From assembly GCA_963082875.1 (NCBI GenBank), contig OY720103.1, forward strand, positions 6,324,001 through 6,388,000: DNA of 64,000 bases, written 5' to 3'. A model generated the notes under the pieces. It was not told the DNA's origin and ran no database searches. It worked only from the letters and a program-made list of their open reading frames with translations. This document shows, in pieces, positions 47,538-64,000 of the stretch. The position numbers and the translations under genes were made by a program. The stretch comes from Corella eumyota. Taxonomy: Eukaryota > Chordata > Ascidiacea > Phlebobranchia > Corellidae. Numbering within the stretch: position 1 is the first letter of the stretch; every line of letters begins with the position of its first letter.

Positions 47538-48257
47538 TTTTTCGACGACGACGAAAAAAAAAACAGCGAAACGGCTCTTTTCAGAGCCACCCCTCGTGCT
47601 CGAAAGAGAAAAGCCACCACGCCCGTTCGCGGGCCCCATCGAAAAACACGTTTATTAATATTTTTATTATCAGACAAAGTTGTTGTTGTTGTTGTTCGCT
47701 CGTTCGCAAATAGCGGCGAGAAGATCGAAATTTCGCTCGGGCCCCGGTCGCTCGAGTGCTTTCGGCGGCCGCGCGAGCTCGCAAAACGACGGGACGGCTA
47801 CGCCCCACGACGGCCAGACCTGCGCCCTTGGGCGCGCCGCGGTTCCTGCGAGGCGCCAAGGCGACGAAAGGCGGCGGCGCGGGCCCGTCGCTCGCCGAAC
47901 GGGCCGAACGAGGCGAGCAAACTCGCCAAAACGCGGCCCGGCAGCGTTTTGCCGAGGTTCGGCGACCGACCGCGAGCGAAGCTCGGCCACCACGCGCACG
48001 GCGACGCGACGGGGGGCTGCGGCGGCCGAAGACGCTCGTTTCGAGCCGCTGCCGAGCTCCGTCCGAGGTCGCGCGGCCGCGCCGCAGCAAGAAACGTGCT
48101 CGCGCCTTAGCACAGATTCGCCAGCAAAAGCCGCCGCCAGGCCGATCGCTCCGTTCGCGTCGTTTCGTTTCGGTTCGACAGCGAGCTATTTATAACGCGT
48201 CATAGCAGTGGCCGGGCTTTCATAGCGAAAAGCGAAATCGAACGAAGACCAACCAAC

Positions 48258-48875
48258 ATGACAGCCCAACAGCAACAGCAACAGTCCGCCGGCAAAGCCA
48301 AGAAGACGCCGAAGGCCGCGCCGCCGGCGCACCCCACCTACCGGGTCATGGTCGCCGCCGCCGTGGCCGCGACCAAGAACAAACGCGGCACGTCTCGCCA
48401 GGCCATCGTCAGCTACATACGGAGCAACTACGACGTAAAGGACGGCACGGCCAGCCGCAACGTCACCGCCGCCGTCAAGCGAATGACCGCCGACAAGACT
48501 CTCGCGCAGACCAAGGGCACGGGCGCGTCCGGCTCTTTCAAGCTTCCCGTCGCCGAGAAGAAGAAGAAGCCCGCCGCCGCCGCCGCCGCCGCTAAAAAGC
48601 CGGCCGCCGCCGCAGCAGCGAAGAAGAAGAAGCCCGCGGCCGGCCAGAAGAAGACCGGCACGCCGTCCAAAAACAAGCGGGAGACGGCCAAGAAGTCGGC
48701 GCCCGCCGCCTCGAAGAAGGCCACGCCGAAAAAGGCAGCCAAGAAGCCCGCCGCGAAAAAGGCCACGACGGCGGCCAAGAAGCTCGCGGCCGCCAAGCCG
48801 AAGCCGAAGAAGCCCGCCGTGAAGAAGGTCGCCGCGAAAAAGTCGACGACGGCGAAAAAGGCCAGCAAGAAGTAG
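48258..48875 (+). CDS. H1: Histone H1, unit 9 (Glu-Thr allele)
   Basis: Intact. TATTTATA at 48187-48194; stem-loop at 48917-48932. Confidence 0.96.
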   Translation: MTAQQQQQQSAGKAKKTPKAAPPAHPTYRVMVAAAVAATKNKRGTSRQAIVSYIRSNYDVKDGTASRNVTAAVKRMTADKTLAQTKGTGASGSFKLPVAEKKKKPAAAAAAAKKPAAAAAAKKKKPAAGQKKTGTPSKNKRETAKKSAPAASKKATPKKAAKKPAAKKATTAAKKLAAAKPKPKKPAVKKVAAKKSTTAKKASKK

Positions 48876-49101
48876 CCGGCGCGGCGTTGCGCCCGTCTGG
48901 CGCGCCCTCACACAACGGCTCTTTTCAGGGCCACCCGTTGTTTCAGTCGAGAGAGATTCCCGGGGTCGGGGTAATTACGAAGCCGGCAGGTGGCCGGGCG
49001 GCGTCGCTCGCGATCGACCGCCCTTCGACGTTCGGCGCCCCGCGGCGAAGCACGAAACGAGCGGGGTGCGCGCGCTGCACGCCGATTGGTCGCGGCGGTG
49101 A

Positions 49102-49548
<447 letters not shown>

Positions 49549-49607
49549 GCGGCGGGCCACGCAGGCGACAGCAACACAATCGGCCCTTTTCAGGGCCACC
49601 CGTTTAA

Positions 49608-50279
<672 letters not shown>

Positions 50280-50801
50280 GCGAACGCAGCAGCGTGCCGC
50301 ACCACACAAACGGCTCTTTTCAGAGCCACCCGTTCAACAAGAAAGAGTTCCGAGTAACGTCGGCCGGCGCCGCGCGATTGGCCGACCGGCCGTGCGACGT
50401 TCTTTTGCCGCCGAAGCGACCCGCGCTCTCGGCCTCGTTTCGAGAAAGCTAGCCGGTCGGGCAAAAGAGGGAAACCCCCCACTGGCTGCGACAGGCAAGA
50501 GAGAAAGAGGCGCGCCGATCGGCCAGCGCGACGTTCTTTTGCCGCCGAAGCGACTCGCGCTCTCGGCCTCGTTTCGAGAAAGCTAGCAGGTCGCGAAAAA
50601 AGAGGGAAACCCCCCACTGGCTGCGACACAGCGAGGAGCGGCGGTTGGTTCGCGCACGTGTGTTTGCCGAAAATTGGCAACGAGGGCGCGGCGCAAAATG
50701 ACGACGAAAACATTCGAAGTCCGGGCATCTCTCTGCAATTCTGTTCGGGTGGCTCTGAAAAGAGCCGTTTCGAGTTTTTTCGTTCGCGCCGTCGTCGTTG
50801 C

Positions 50802-51440
<639 letters not shown>

Positions 51441-51669
51441 CTAGACTGCGATTGGCGCCCGTTTCGATGGCCAATTTGCATAAGGGAAAGCCCCCCGTGG
51501 CGAAGGCGGCGGAACGCCGATTGGCCGTTGCCGAGTCGCTCGAACGGCTCGCGCGCCTGCGATTGGCCGGCGCTTCGAGTGCTCATTTGCATAGCGGCGG
51601 CTTTAAAAGCGAGCGCGCCGACCAGCCGCCACACTCAGCTCGCAAACCCACCACAACCGCGACAACACG

Positions 51670-52029
51670 ATGGCAGCATCAAAAGGCACGAAGAAGGCAG
51701 TCAAGAAGGCCGCGCCGGCCGAAAACAAAAAGAAGCGACGCGCCCGCCGAAAGGAGAGCTTCAGCATCTACATTTACAAGGTGCTCAAGCAGGTGCACCC
51801 CGACACCGGCATCTCCAGCAAGGCGATGAGCATCATGAACTCGTTCGTGAACGACATCTTCGAGCGAATCGCGTCCGAGGGCTCGCGCCTGGCAACCTAC
51901 AACAAGCGGCACACGATCAGCAGCCGCGAAATCCAGACCGCCGTGCGACTGCTCTTGCCCGGCGAACTGGCCAAGCACGCCGTGTCGGAGGGCACCAAGG
52001 CCGTGACCAAATACACCAGCTCGAAGTAG
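51670..52029 (+). CDS. H2B: Histone H2B, unit 10
   Basis: Intact. TATA-like box at 51602-51608; stem-loop at 52065-52080. Confidence 0.97.
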   Translation: MAASKGTKKAVKKAAPAENKKKRRARRKESFSIYIYKVLKQVHPDTGISSKAMSIMNSFVNDIFERIASEGSRLATYNKRHTISSREIQTAVRLLLPGELAKHAVSEGTKAVTKYTSSK

Positions 52030-52749
52030 TTTTTCGACGACGACGAAAAAAAAAACAGCGAAACGGCTCTTTTCAGAGCCACCCCTCGTGCTCGAAAGAG
52101 AAAAGCCACCACGCCCGTTCGCGGGCCCCATCGAAAAACACGTTTATTAATATTTTTATTATCAGACAAAGTTGTTGTTGTTGTTGTTCGCTCGTTCGCA
52201 AATAGCGGCGAGAAGATCGAAATTTCGCTCGGGCCCCGGTCGCTCGAGTGCTTTCGGCGGCCGCGCGAGCTCGCAAAACGACGGGACGGCTACGCCCCAC
52301 GACGGCCAGACCTGCGCCCTTGGGCGCGCCGCGGTTCCTGCGAGGCGCCAAGGCGACGAAAGGCGGCGGCGCGGGCCCGTCGCTCGCCGAACGGGCCGAA
52401 CGAGGCGAGCAAACTCGCCAAAACGCGGCCCGGCAGCGTTTTGCCGAGGTTCGGCGACCGACCGCGAGCGAAGCTCGGCCACCACGCGCACGGCGACGCG
52501 ACGGGGGGCTGCGGCGGCCGAAGACGCTCGTTTCGAGCCGCTGCCGAGCTCCGTCCGAGGTCGCGCGGCCGCGCCGCAGCAAGAAACGTGCTCGCGCCTT
52601 AGCACAGATTCGCCAGCAAAAGCCGCCGCCAGGCCGATCGCTCCGTTCGCGTCGTTTCGTTTCGGTTCGACAGCGAGCTATTTATAACGCGTCATAGCAG
52701 TGGCCGGGCTTTCATAGCGAAAAGCGAAATCGAACGAAGACCAACCAAC

Positions 52750-53367
52750 ATGACAGCCCAACAGCAACAGCAACAGTCCGCCGGCAAAGCCAAGAAGACG
52801 CCGAAGGCCGCGCCGCCGGCGCACCCCACCTACCGGGTCATGGTCGCCGCCGCCGTGGCCGCGACCAAGAACAAACGCGGCACGTCTCGCCAGGCCATCG
52901 TCAGCTACATACGGAGCAACTACGACGTAAAGGACGGCACGGCCAGCCGCAACGTCACCGCCGCCGTCAAGCGAATGACCGCCGACAAGACTCTCGCGCA
53001 GACCAAGGGCACGGGCGCGTCCGGCTCTTTCAAGCTTCCCGTCGCCGAGAAGAAGAAGAAGCCCGCCGCCGCCGCCGCCGCCGCTAAAAAGCCGGCCGCC
53101 GCCGCAGCAGCGAAGAAGAAGAAGCCCGCGGCCGGCCAGAAGAAGACCGGCACGCCGTCCAAAAACAAGCGGGAGACGGCCAAGAAGTCGGCGCCCGCCG
53201 CCTCGAAGAAGGCCACGCCGAAAAAGGCAGCCAAGAAGCCCGCCGCGAAAAAGGCCACGACGGCGGCCAAGAAGCTCGCGGCCGCCAAGCCGAAGCCGAA
53301 GAAGCCCGCCGTGAAGAAGGTCGCCGCGAAAAAGTCGACGACGGCGAAAAAGGCCAGCAAGAAGTAG
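52750..53367 (+). CDS. H1: Histone H1, unit 10 (Glu-Thr allele)
   Basis: Intact. TATTTATA at 52679-52686; stem-loop at 53409-53424. Confidence 0.96.
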   Translation: MTAQQQQQQSAGKAKKTPKAAPPAHPTYRVMVAAAVAATKNKRGTSRQAIVSYIRSNYDVKDGTASRNVTAAVKRMTADKTLAQTKGTGASGSFKLPVAEKKKKPAAAAAAAKKPAAAAAAKKKKPAAGQKKTGTPSKNKRETAKKSAPAASKKATPKKAAKKPAAKKATTAAKKLAAAKPKPKKPAVKKVAAKKSTTAKKASKK

Positions 53368-53593
53368 CCGGCGCGGCGTTGCGCCCGTCTGGCGCGCCCT
53401 CACACAACGGCTCTTTTCAGGGCCACCCGTTGTTTCAGTCGAGAGAGATTCCCGGGGTCGGGGTAATTACGAAGCCGGCAGGTGGCCGGGCGGCGTCGCT
53501 CGCGATCGACCGCCCTTCGACGTTCGGCGCCCCGCGGCGAAGCACGAAACGAGCGGGGTGCGCGCGCTGCACGCCGATTGGTCGCGGCGGTGA

Positions 53594-54040
<447 letters not shown>

Positions 54041-54099
54041 GCGGCGGGCCACGCAGGCGACAGCAACACAATCGGCCCTTTTCAGGGCCACCCGTTTAA

Positions 54100-54771
<672 letters not shown>

Positions 54772-55293
54772 GCGAACGCAGCAGCGTGCCGCACCACACA
54801 AACGGCTCTTTTCAGAGCCACCCGTTCAACAAGAAAGAGTTCCGAGTAACGTCGGCCGGCGCCGCGCGATTGGCCGACCGGCCGTGCGACGTTCTTTTGC
54901 CGCCGAAGCGACCCGCGCTCTCGGCCTCGTTTCGAGAAAGCTAGCCGGTCGGGCAAAAGAGGGAAACCCCCCACTGGCTGCGACAGGCAAGAGAGAAAGA
55001 GGCGCGCCGATCGGCCAGCGCGACGTTCTTTTGCCGCCGAAGCGACTCGCGCTCTCGGCCTCGTTTCGAGAAAGCTAGCAGGTCGCGAAAAAAGAGGGAA
55101 ACCCCCCACTGGCTGCGACACAGCGAGGAGCGGCGGTTGGTTCGCGCACGTGTGTTTGCCGAAAATTGGCAACGAGGGCGCGGCGCAAAATGACGACGAA
55201 AACATTCGAAGTCCGGGCATCTCTCTGCAATTCTGTTCGGGTGGCTCTGAAAAGAGCCGTTTCGAGTTTTTTCGTTCGCGCCGTCGTCGTTGC

Positions 55294-55932
<639 letters not shown>

Positions 55933-56161
55933 CTAGACTGCGATTGGCGCCCGTTTCGATGGCCAATTTGCATAAGGGAAAGCCCCCCGTGGCGAAGGCG
56001 GCGGAACGCCGATTGGCCGTTGCCGAGTCGCTCGAACGGCTCGCGCGCCTGCGATTGGCCGGCGCTTCGAGTGCTCATTTGCATAGCGGCGGCTTTAAAA
56101 GCGAGCGCGCCGACCAGCCGCCACACTCAGCTCGCAAACCCACCACAACCGCGACAACACG

Positions 56162-56521
56162 ATGGCAGCATCAAAAGGCACGAAGAAGGCAGTCAAGAAG
56201 GCCGCGCCGGCCGAAAACAAAAAGAAGCGACGCGCCCGCCGAAAGGAGAGCTTCAGCATCTACATTTACAAGGTGCTCAAGCAGGTGCACCCCGACACCG
56301 GCATCTCCAGCAAGGCGATGAGCATCATGAACTCGTTCGTGAACGACATCTTCGAGCGAATCGCGTCCGAGGGCTCGCGCCTGGCAACCTACAACAAGCG
56401 GCACACGATCAGCAGCCGCGAAATCCAGACCGCCGTGCGACTGCTCTTGCCCGGCGAACTGGCCAAGCACGCCGTGTCGGAGGGCACCAAGGCCGTGACC
56501 AAATACACCAGCTCGAAGTAG
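56162..56521 (+). CDS. H2B: Histone H2B, unit 11
   Basis: Intact. TATA-like box at 56094-56100; stem-loop at 56557-56572. Confidence 0.97.
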   Translation: MAASKGTKKAVKKAAPAENKKKRRARRKESFSIYIYKVLKQVHPDTGISSKAMSIMNSFVNDIFERIASEGSRLATYNKRHTISSREIQTAVRLLLPGELAKHAVSEGTKAVTKYTSSK

Positions 56522-57241
56522 TTTTTCGACGACGACGAAAAAAAAAACAGCGAAACGGCTCTTTTCAGAGCCACCCCTCGTGCTCGAAAGAGAAAAGCCA
56601 CCACGCCCGTTCGCGGGCCCCATCGAAAAACACGTTTATTAATATTTTTATTATCAGACAAAGTTGTTGTTGTTGTTGTTCGCTCGTTCGCAAATAGCGG
56701 CGAGAAGATCGAAATTTCGCTCGGGCCCCGGTCGCTCGAGTGCTTTCGGCGGCCGCGCGAGCTCGCAAAACGACGGGACGGCTACGCCCCACGACGGCCA
56801 GACCTGCGCCCTTGGGCGCGCCGCGGTTCCTGCGAGGCGCCAAGGCGACGAAAGGCGGCGGCGCGGGCCCGTCGCTCGCCGAACGGGCCGAACGAGGCGA
56901 GCAAACTCGCCAAAACGCGGCCCGGCAGCGTTTTGCCGAGGTTCGGCGACCGACCGCGAGCGAAGCTCGGCCACCACGCGCACGGCGACGCGACGGGGGG
57001 CTGCGGCGGCCGAAGACGCTCGTTTCGAGCCGCTGCCGAGCTCCGTCCGAGGTCGCGCGGCCGCGCCGCAGCAAGAAACGTGCTCGCGCCTTAGCACAGA
57101 TTCGCCAGCAAAAGCCGCCGCCAGGCCGATCGCTCCGTTCGCGTCGTTTCGTTTCGGTTCGACAGCGAGCTATTTATAACGCGTCATAGCAGTGGCCGGG
57201 CTTTCATAGCGAAAAGCGAAATCGAACGAAGACCAACCAAC

Positions 57242-57859
57242 ATGACAGCCCAACAGCAACAGCAACAGTCCGCCGGCAAAGCCAAGAAGACGCCGAAGGC
57301 CGCGCCGCCGGCGCACCCCACCTACCGGGTCATGGTCGCCGCCGCCGTGGCCGCGACCAAGAACAAACGCGGCACGTCTCGCCAGGCCATCGTCAGCTAC
57401 ATACGGAGCAACTACGACGTAAAGGACGGCACGGCCAGCCGCAACGTCACCGCCGCCGTCAAGCGAATGACCGCCGACAAGACTCTCGCGCAGACCAAGG
57501 GCACGGGCGCGTCCGGCTCTTTCAAGCTTCCCGTCGCCGAGAAGAAGAAGAAGCCCGCCGCCGCCGCCGCCGCCGCTAAAAAGCCGGCCGCCGCCGCAGC
57601 AGCGAAGAAGAAGAAGCCCGCGGCCGGCCAGAAGAAGACCGGCACGCCGTCCAAAAACAAGCGGGAGACGGCCAAGAAGTCGGCGCCCGCCGCCTCGAAG
57701 AAGGCCACGCCGAAAAAGGCAGCCAAGAAGCCCGCCGCGAAAAAGGCCACGACGGCGGCCAAGAAGCTCGCGGCCGCCAAGCCGAAGCCGAAGAAGCCCG
57801 CCGTGAAGAAGGTCGCCGCGAAAAAGTCGACGACGGCGAAAAAGGCCAGCAAGAAGTAG
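57242..57859 (+). CDS. H1: Histone H1, unit 11 (Glu-Thr allele)
   Basis: Intact. TATTTATA at 57171-57178; stem-loop at 57901-57916. Confidence 0.96.
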   Translation: MTAQQQQQQSAGKAKKTPKAAPPAHPTYRVMVAAAVAATKNKRGTSRQAIVSYIRSNYDVKDGTASRNVTAAVKRMTADKTLAQTKGTGASGSFKLPVAEKKKKPAAAAAAAKKPAAAAAAKKKKPAAGQKKTGTPSKNKRETAKKSAPAASKKATPKKAAKKPAAKKATTAAKKLAAAKPKPKKPAVKKVAAKKSTTAKKASKK

Positions 57860-58085
57860 CCGGCGCGGCGTTGCGCCCGTCTGGCGCGCCCTCACACAAC
57901 GGCTCTTTTCAGGGCCACCCGTTGTTTCAGTCGAGAGAGATTCCCGGGGTCGGGGTAATTACGAAGCCGGCAGGTGGCCGGGCGGCGTCGCTCGCGATCG
58001 ACCGCCCTTCGACGTTCGGCGCCCCGCGGCGAAGCACGAAACGAGCGGGGTGCGCGCGCTGCACGCCGATTGGTCGCGGCGGTGA

Positions 58086-58532
<447 letters not shown>

Positions 58533-58591
58533 GCGGCGGGCCACGCAGGCGACAGCAACACAATCGGCCCTTTTCAGGGCCACCCGTTTAA

Positions 58592-59259
<668 letters not shown>

Positions 59260-59781
59260 GCGAACGCAGCAGCGTGCCGCACCACACAAACGGCTCTTTT
59301 CAGAGCCACCCGTTCAACAAGAAAGAGTTCCGAGTAACGTCGGCCGGCGCCGCGCGATTGGCCGACCGGCCGTGCGACGTTCTTTTGCCGCCGAAGCGAC
59401 CCGCGCTCTCGGCCTCGTTTCGAGAAAGCTAGCCGGTCGGGCAAAAGAGGGAAACCCCCCACTGGCTGCGACAGGCAAGAGAGAAAGAGGCGCGCCGATC
59501 GGCCAGCGCGACGTTCTTTTGCCGCCGAAGCGACTCGCGCTCTCGGCCTCGTTTCGAGAAAGCTAGCAGGTCGCGAAAAAAGAGGGAAACCCCCCACTGG
59601 CTGCGACACAGCGAGGAGCGGCGGTTGGTTCGCGCACGTGTGTTTGCCGAAAATTGGCAACGAGGGCGCGGCGCAAAATGACGACGAAAACATTCGAAGT
59701 CCGGGCATCTCTCTGCAATTCTGTTCGGGTGGCTCTGAAAAGAGCCGTTTCGAGTTTTTTCGTTCGCGCCGTCGTCGTTGC

Positions 59782-60420
<639 letters not shown>

Positions 60421-60649
60421 CTAGACTGCGATTGGCGCCCGTTTCGATGGCCAATTTGCATAAGGGAAAGCCCCCCGTGGCGAAGGCGGCGGAACGCCGA
60501 TTGGCCGTTGCCGAGTCGCTCGAACGGCTCGCGCGCCTGCGATTGGCCGGCGCTTCGAGTGCTCATTTGCATAGCGGCGGCTTTAAAAGCGAGCGCGCCG
60601 ACCAGCCGCCACACTCAGCTCGCAAACCCACCACAACCGCGACAACACG

Positions 60650-61009
60650 ATGGCAGCATCAAAAGGCACGAAGAAGGCAGTCAAGAAGGCCGCGCCGGCC
60701 GAAAACAAAAAGAAGCGACGCGCCCGCCGAAAGGAGAGCTTCAGCATCTACATTTACAAGGTGCTCAAGCAGGTGCACCCCGACACCGGCATCTCCAGCA
60801 AGGCGATGAGCATCATGAACTCGTTCGTGAACGACATCTTCGAGCGAATCGCGTCCGAGGGCTCGCGCCTGGCAACCTACAACAAGCGGCACACGATCAG
60901 CAGCCGCGAAATCCAGACCGCCGTGCGACTGCTCTTGCCCGGCGAACTGGCCAAGCACGCCGTGTCGGAGGGCACCAAGGCCGTGACCAAATACACCAGC
61001 TCGAAGTAG
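60650..61009 (+). CDS. H2B: Histone H2B, unit 12
   Basis: Intact. TATA-like box at 60582-60588; stem-loop at 61045-61060. Confidence 0.97.
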   Translation: MAASKGTKKAVKKAAPAENKKKRRARRKESFSIYIYKVLKQVHPDTGISSKAMSIMNSFVNDIFERIASEGSRLATYNKRHTISSREIQTAVRLLLPGELAKHAVSEGTKAVTKYTSSK

Positions 61010-61729
61010 TTTTTCGACGACGACGAAAAAAAAAACAGCGAAACGGCTCTTTTCAGAGCCACCCCTCGTGCTCGAAAGAGAAAAGCCACCACGCCCGTTC
61101 GCGGGCCCCATCGAAAAACACGTTTATTAATATTTTTATTATCAGACAAAGTTGTTGTTGTTGTTGTTCGCTCGTTCGCAAATAGCGGCGAGAAGATCGA
61201 AATTTCGCTCGGGCCCCGGTCGCTCGAGTGCTTTCGGCGGCCGCGCGAGCTCGCAAAACGACGGGACGGCTACGCCCCACGACGGCCAGACCTGCGCCCT
61301 TGGGCGCGCCGCGGTTCCTGCGAGGCGCCAAGGCGACGAAAGGCGGCGGCGCGGGCCCGTCGCTCGCCGAACGGGCCGAACGAGGCGAGCAAACTCGCCA
61401 AAACGCGGCCCGGCAGCGTTTTGCCGAGGTTCGGCGACCGACCGCGAGCGAAGCTCGGCCACCACGCGCACGGCGACGCGACGGGGGGCTGCGGCGGCCG
61501 AAGACGCTCGTTTCGAGCCGCTGCCGAGCTCCGTCCGAGGTCGCGCGGCCGCGCCGCAGCAAGAAACGTGCTCGCGCCTTAGCACAGATTCGCCAGCAAA
61601 AGCCGCCGCCAGGCCGATCGCTCCGTTCGCGTCGTTTCGTTTCGGTTCGACAGCGAGCTATTTATAACGCGTCATAGCAGTGGCCGGGCTTTCATAGCGA
61701 AAAGCGAAATCGAACGAAGACCAACCAAC

Positions 61730-62347
61730 ATGACAGCCCAACAGCAACAGCAACAGTCCGCCGGCAAAGCCAAGAAGACGCCGAAGGCCGCGCCGCCGGC
61801 GCACCCCACCTACCGGGTCATGGTCGCCGCCGCCGTGGCCGCGACCAAGAACAAACGCGGCACGTCTCGCCAGGCCATCGTCAGCTACATACGGAGCAAC
61901 TACGACGTAAAGGACGGCACGGCCAGCCGCAACGTCACCGCCGCCGTCAAGCGAATGACCGCCGACAAGACTCTCGCGCAGACCAAGGGCACGGGCGCGT
62001 CCGGCTCTTTCAAGCTTCCCGTCGCCGAGAAGAAGAAGAAGCCCGCCGCCGCCGCCGCCGCCGCTAAAAAGCCGGCCGCCGCCGCAGCAGCGAAGAAGAA
62101 GAAGCCCGCGGCCGGCCAGAAGAAGACCGGCACGCCGTCCAAAAACAAGCGGGAGACGGCCAAGAAGTCGGCGCCCGCCGCCTCGAAGAAGGCCACGCCG
62201 AAAAAGGCAGCCAAGAAGCCCGCCGCGAAAAAGGCCACGACGGCGGCCAAGAAGCTCGCGGCCGCCAAGCCGAAGCCGAAGAAGCCCGCCGTGAAGAAGG
62301 TCGCCGCGAAAAAGTCGACGACGGCGAAAAAGGCCAGCAAGAAGTAG
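61730..62347 (+). CDS. H1: Histone H1, unit 12 (Glu-Thr allele)
   Basis: Intact. TATTTATA at 61659-61666; stem-loop at 62389-62404. Confidence 0.96.
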   Translation: MTAQQQQQQSAGKAKKTPKAAPPAHPTYRVMVAAAVAATKNKRGTSRQAIVSYIRSNYDVKDGTASRNVTAAVKRMTADKTLAQTKGTGASGSFKLPVAEKKKKPAAAAAAAKKPAAAAAAKKKKPAAGQKKTGTPSKNKRETAKKSAPAASKKATPKKAAKKPAAKKATTAAKKLAAAKPKPKKPAVKKVAAKKSTTAKKASKK

Positions 62348-62573
62348 CCGGCGCGGCGTTGCGCCCGTCTGGCGCGCCCTCACACAACGGCTCTTTTCAG
62401 GGCCACCCGTTGTTTCAGTCGAGAGAGATTCCCGGGGTCGGGGTAATTACGAAGCCGGCAGGTGGCCGGGCGGCGTCGCTCGCGATCGACCGCCCTTCGA
62501 CGTTCGGCGCCCCGCGGCGAAGCACGAAACGAGCGGGGTGCGCGCGCTGCACGCCGATTGGTCGCGGCGGTGA

Positions 62574-64000
<1,427 letters not shown>

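Overview
The window is a head-to-tail tandem array of replication-dependent histone gene clusters from a metazoan nuclear genome. Five genes repeat in the order H3(+), H2A(-), H2B(+), H1(+), H4(+), with a normal period of 4,492 bp. All genes are intronless. Each intact gene is followed by the 16-nt histone mRNA stem-loop (GGCYCT TTTC AGRGCC, then ACCC) and a purine-rich U7-type downstream element, so these are S-phase genes. The H4 protein matches the canonical animal H4. H3 is of the H3.2/H3.1 kind (S-A-V-M at 87-90) but has Gly in place of Ser86 in every copy. I cannot place the animal more precisely than an invertebrate-type metazoan.

Layout, counting each unit from the base after the H4 stop codon: tail of an H4 gene (1-50); unit 1 (51-9877) and unit 2 (9878-19710), each enlarged by 5,341 bp by a LINE inserted at the H1 start codon; units 3 (19711-24205) and 4 (24206-28697), normal; units 5 and 6 (28698-36072), joined by a 1,609-bp deletion that removes the H1 tail, H4 and most of H3 and leaves an H1-H3 chimera; units 7-11 (36073-58532), normal; unit 12 (58533-63020), with a frameshifted H3; start of unit 13 (63021-64000). 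No non-histone host gene was recognised.

The LINE is the most interesting element. It is an AT-rich, apparently full-length non-LTR retrotransposon of two main ORFs (391 and 1,145 codons; RRM-like ORF1; APE endonuclease plus reverse transcriptase ORF2), most like the Tx1/L1 group. It lies in sense orientation directly downstream of the H1 TATA box and 5' leader and is bounded by a 19-bp target-site duplication that contains the H1 ATG. The H1 reading frame is therefore intact after the element, while the H1 promoter now faces the LINE. The two copies are nearly identical, yet the units carrying them differ in haplotype on both sides. That keeps open the possibility of a LINE family specialised for a histone H1 target.

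The five genes supply the four core histones and the linker histone for chromatin assembly. H2A and H2B share a divergent promoter built of three related modules with CCAAT boxes and octamer (ATTTGCAT) sites. H3 and H2A converge on a spacer with a 134-bp internal duplication. A few diagnostic variants sort the units into haplotype blocks, showing array homogenisation that is strong but incomplete.
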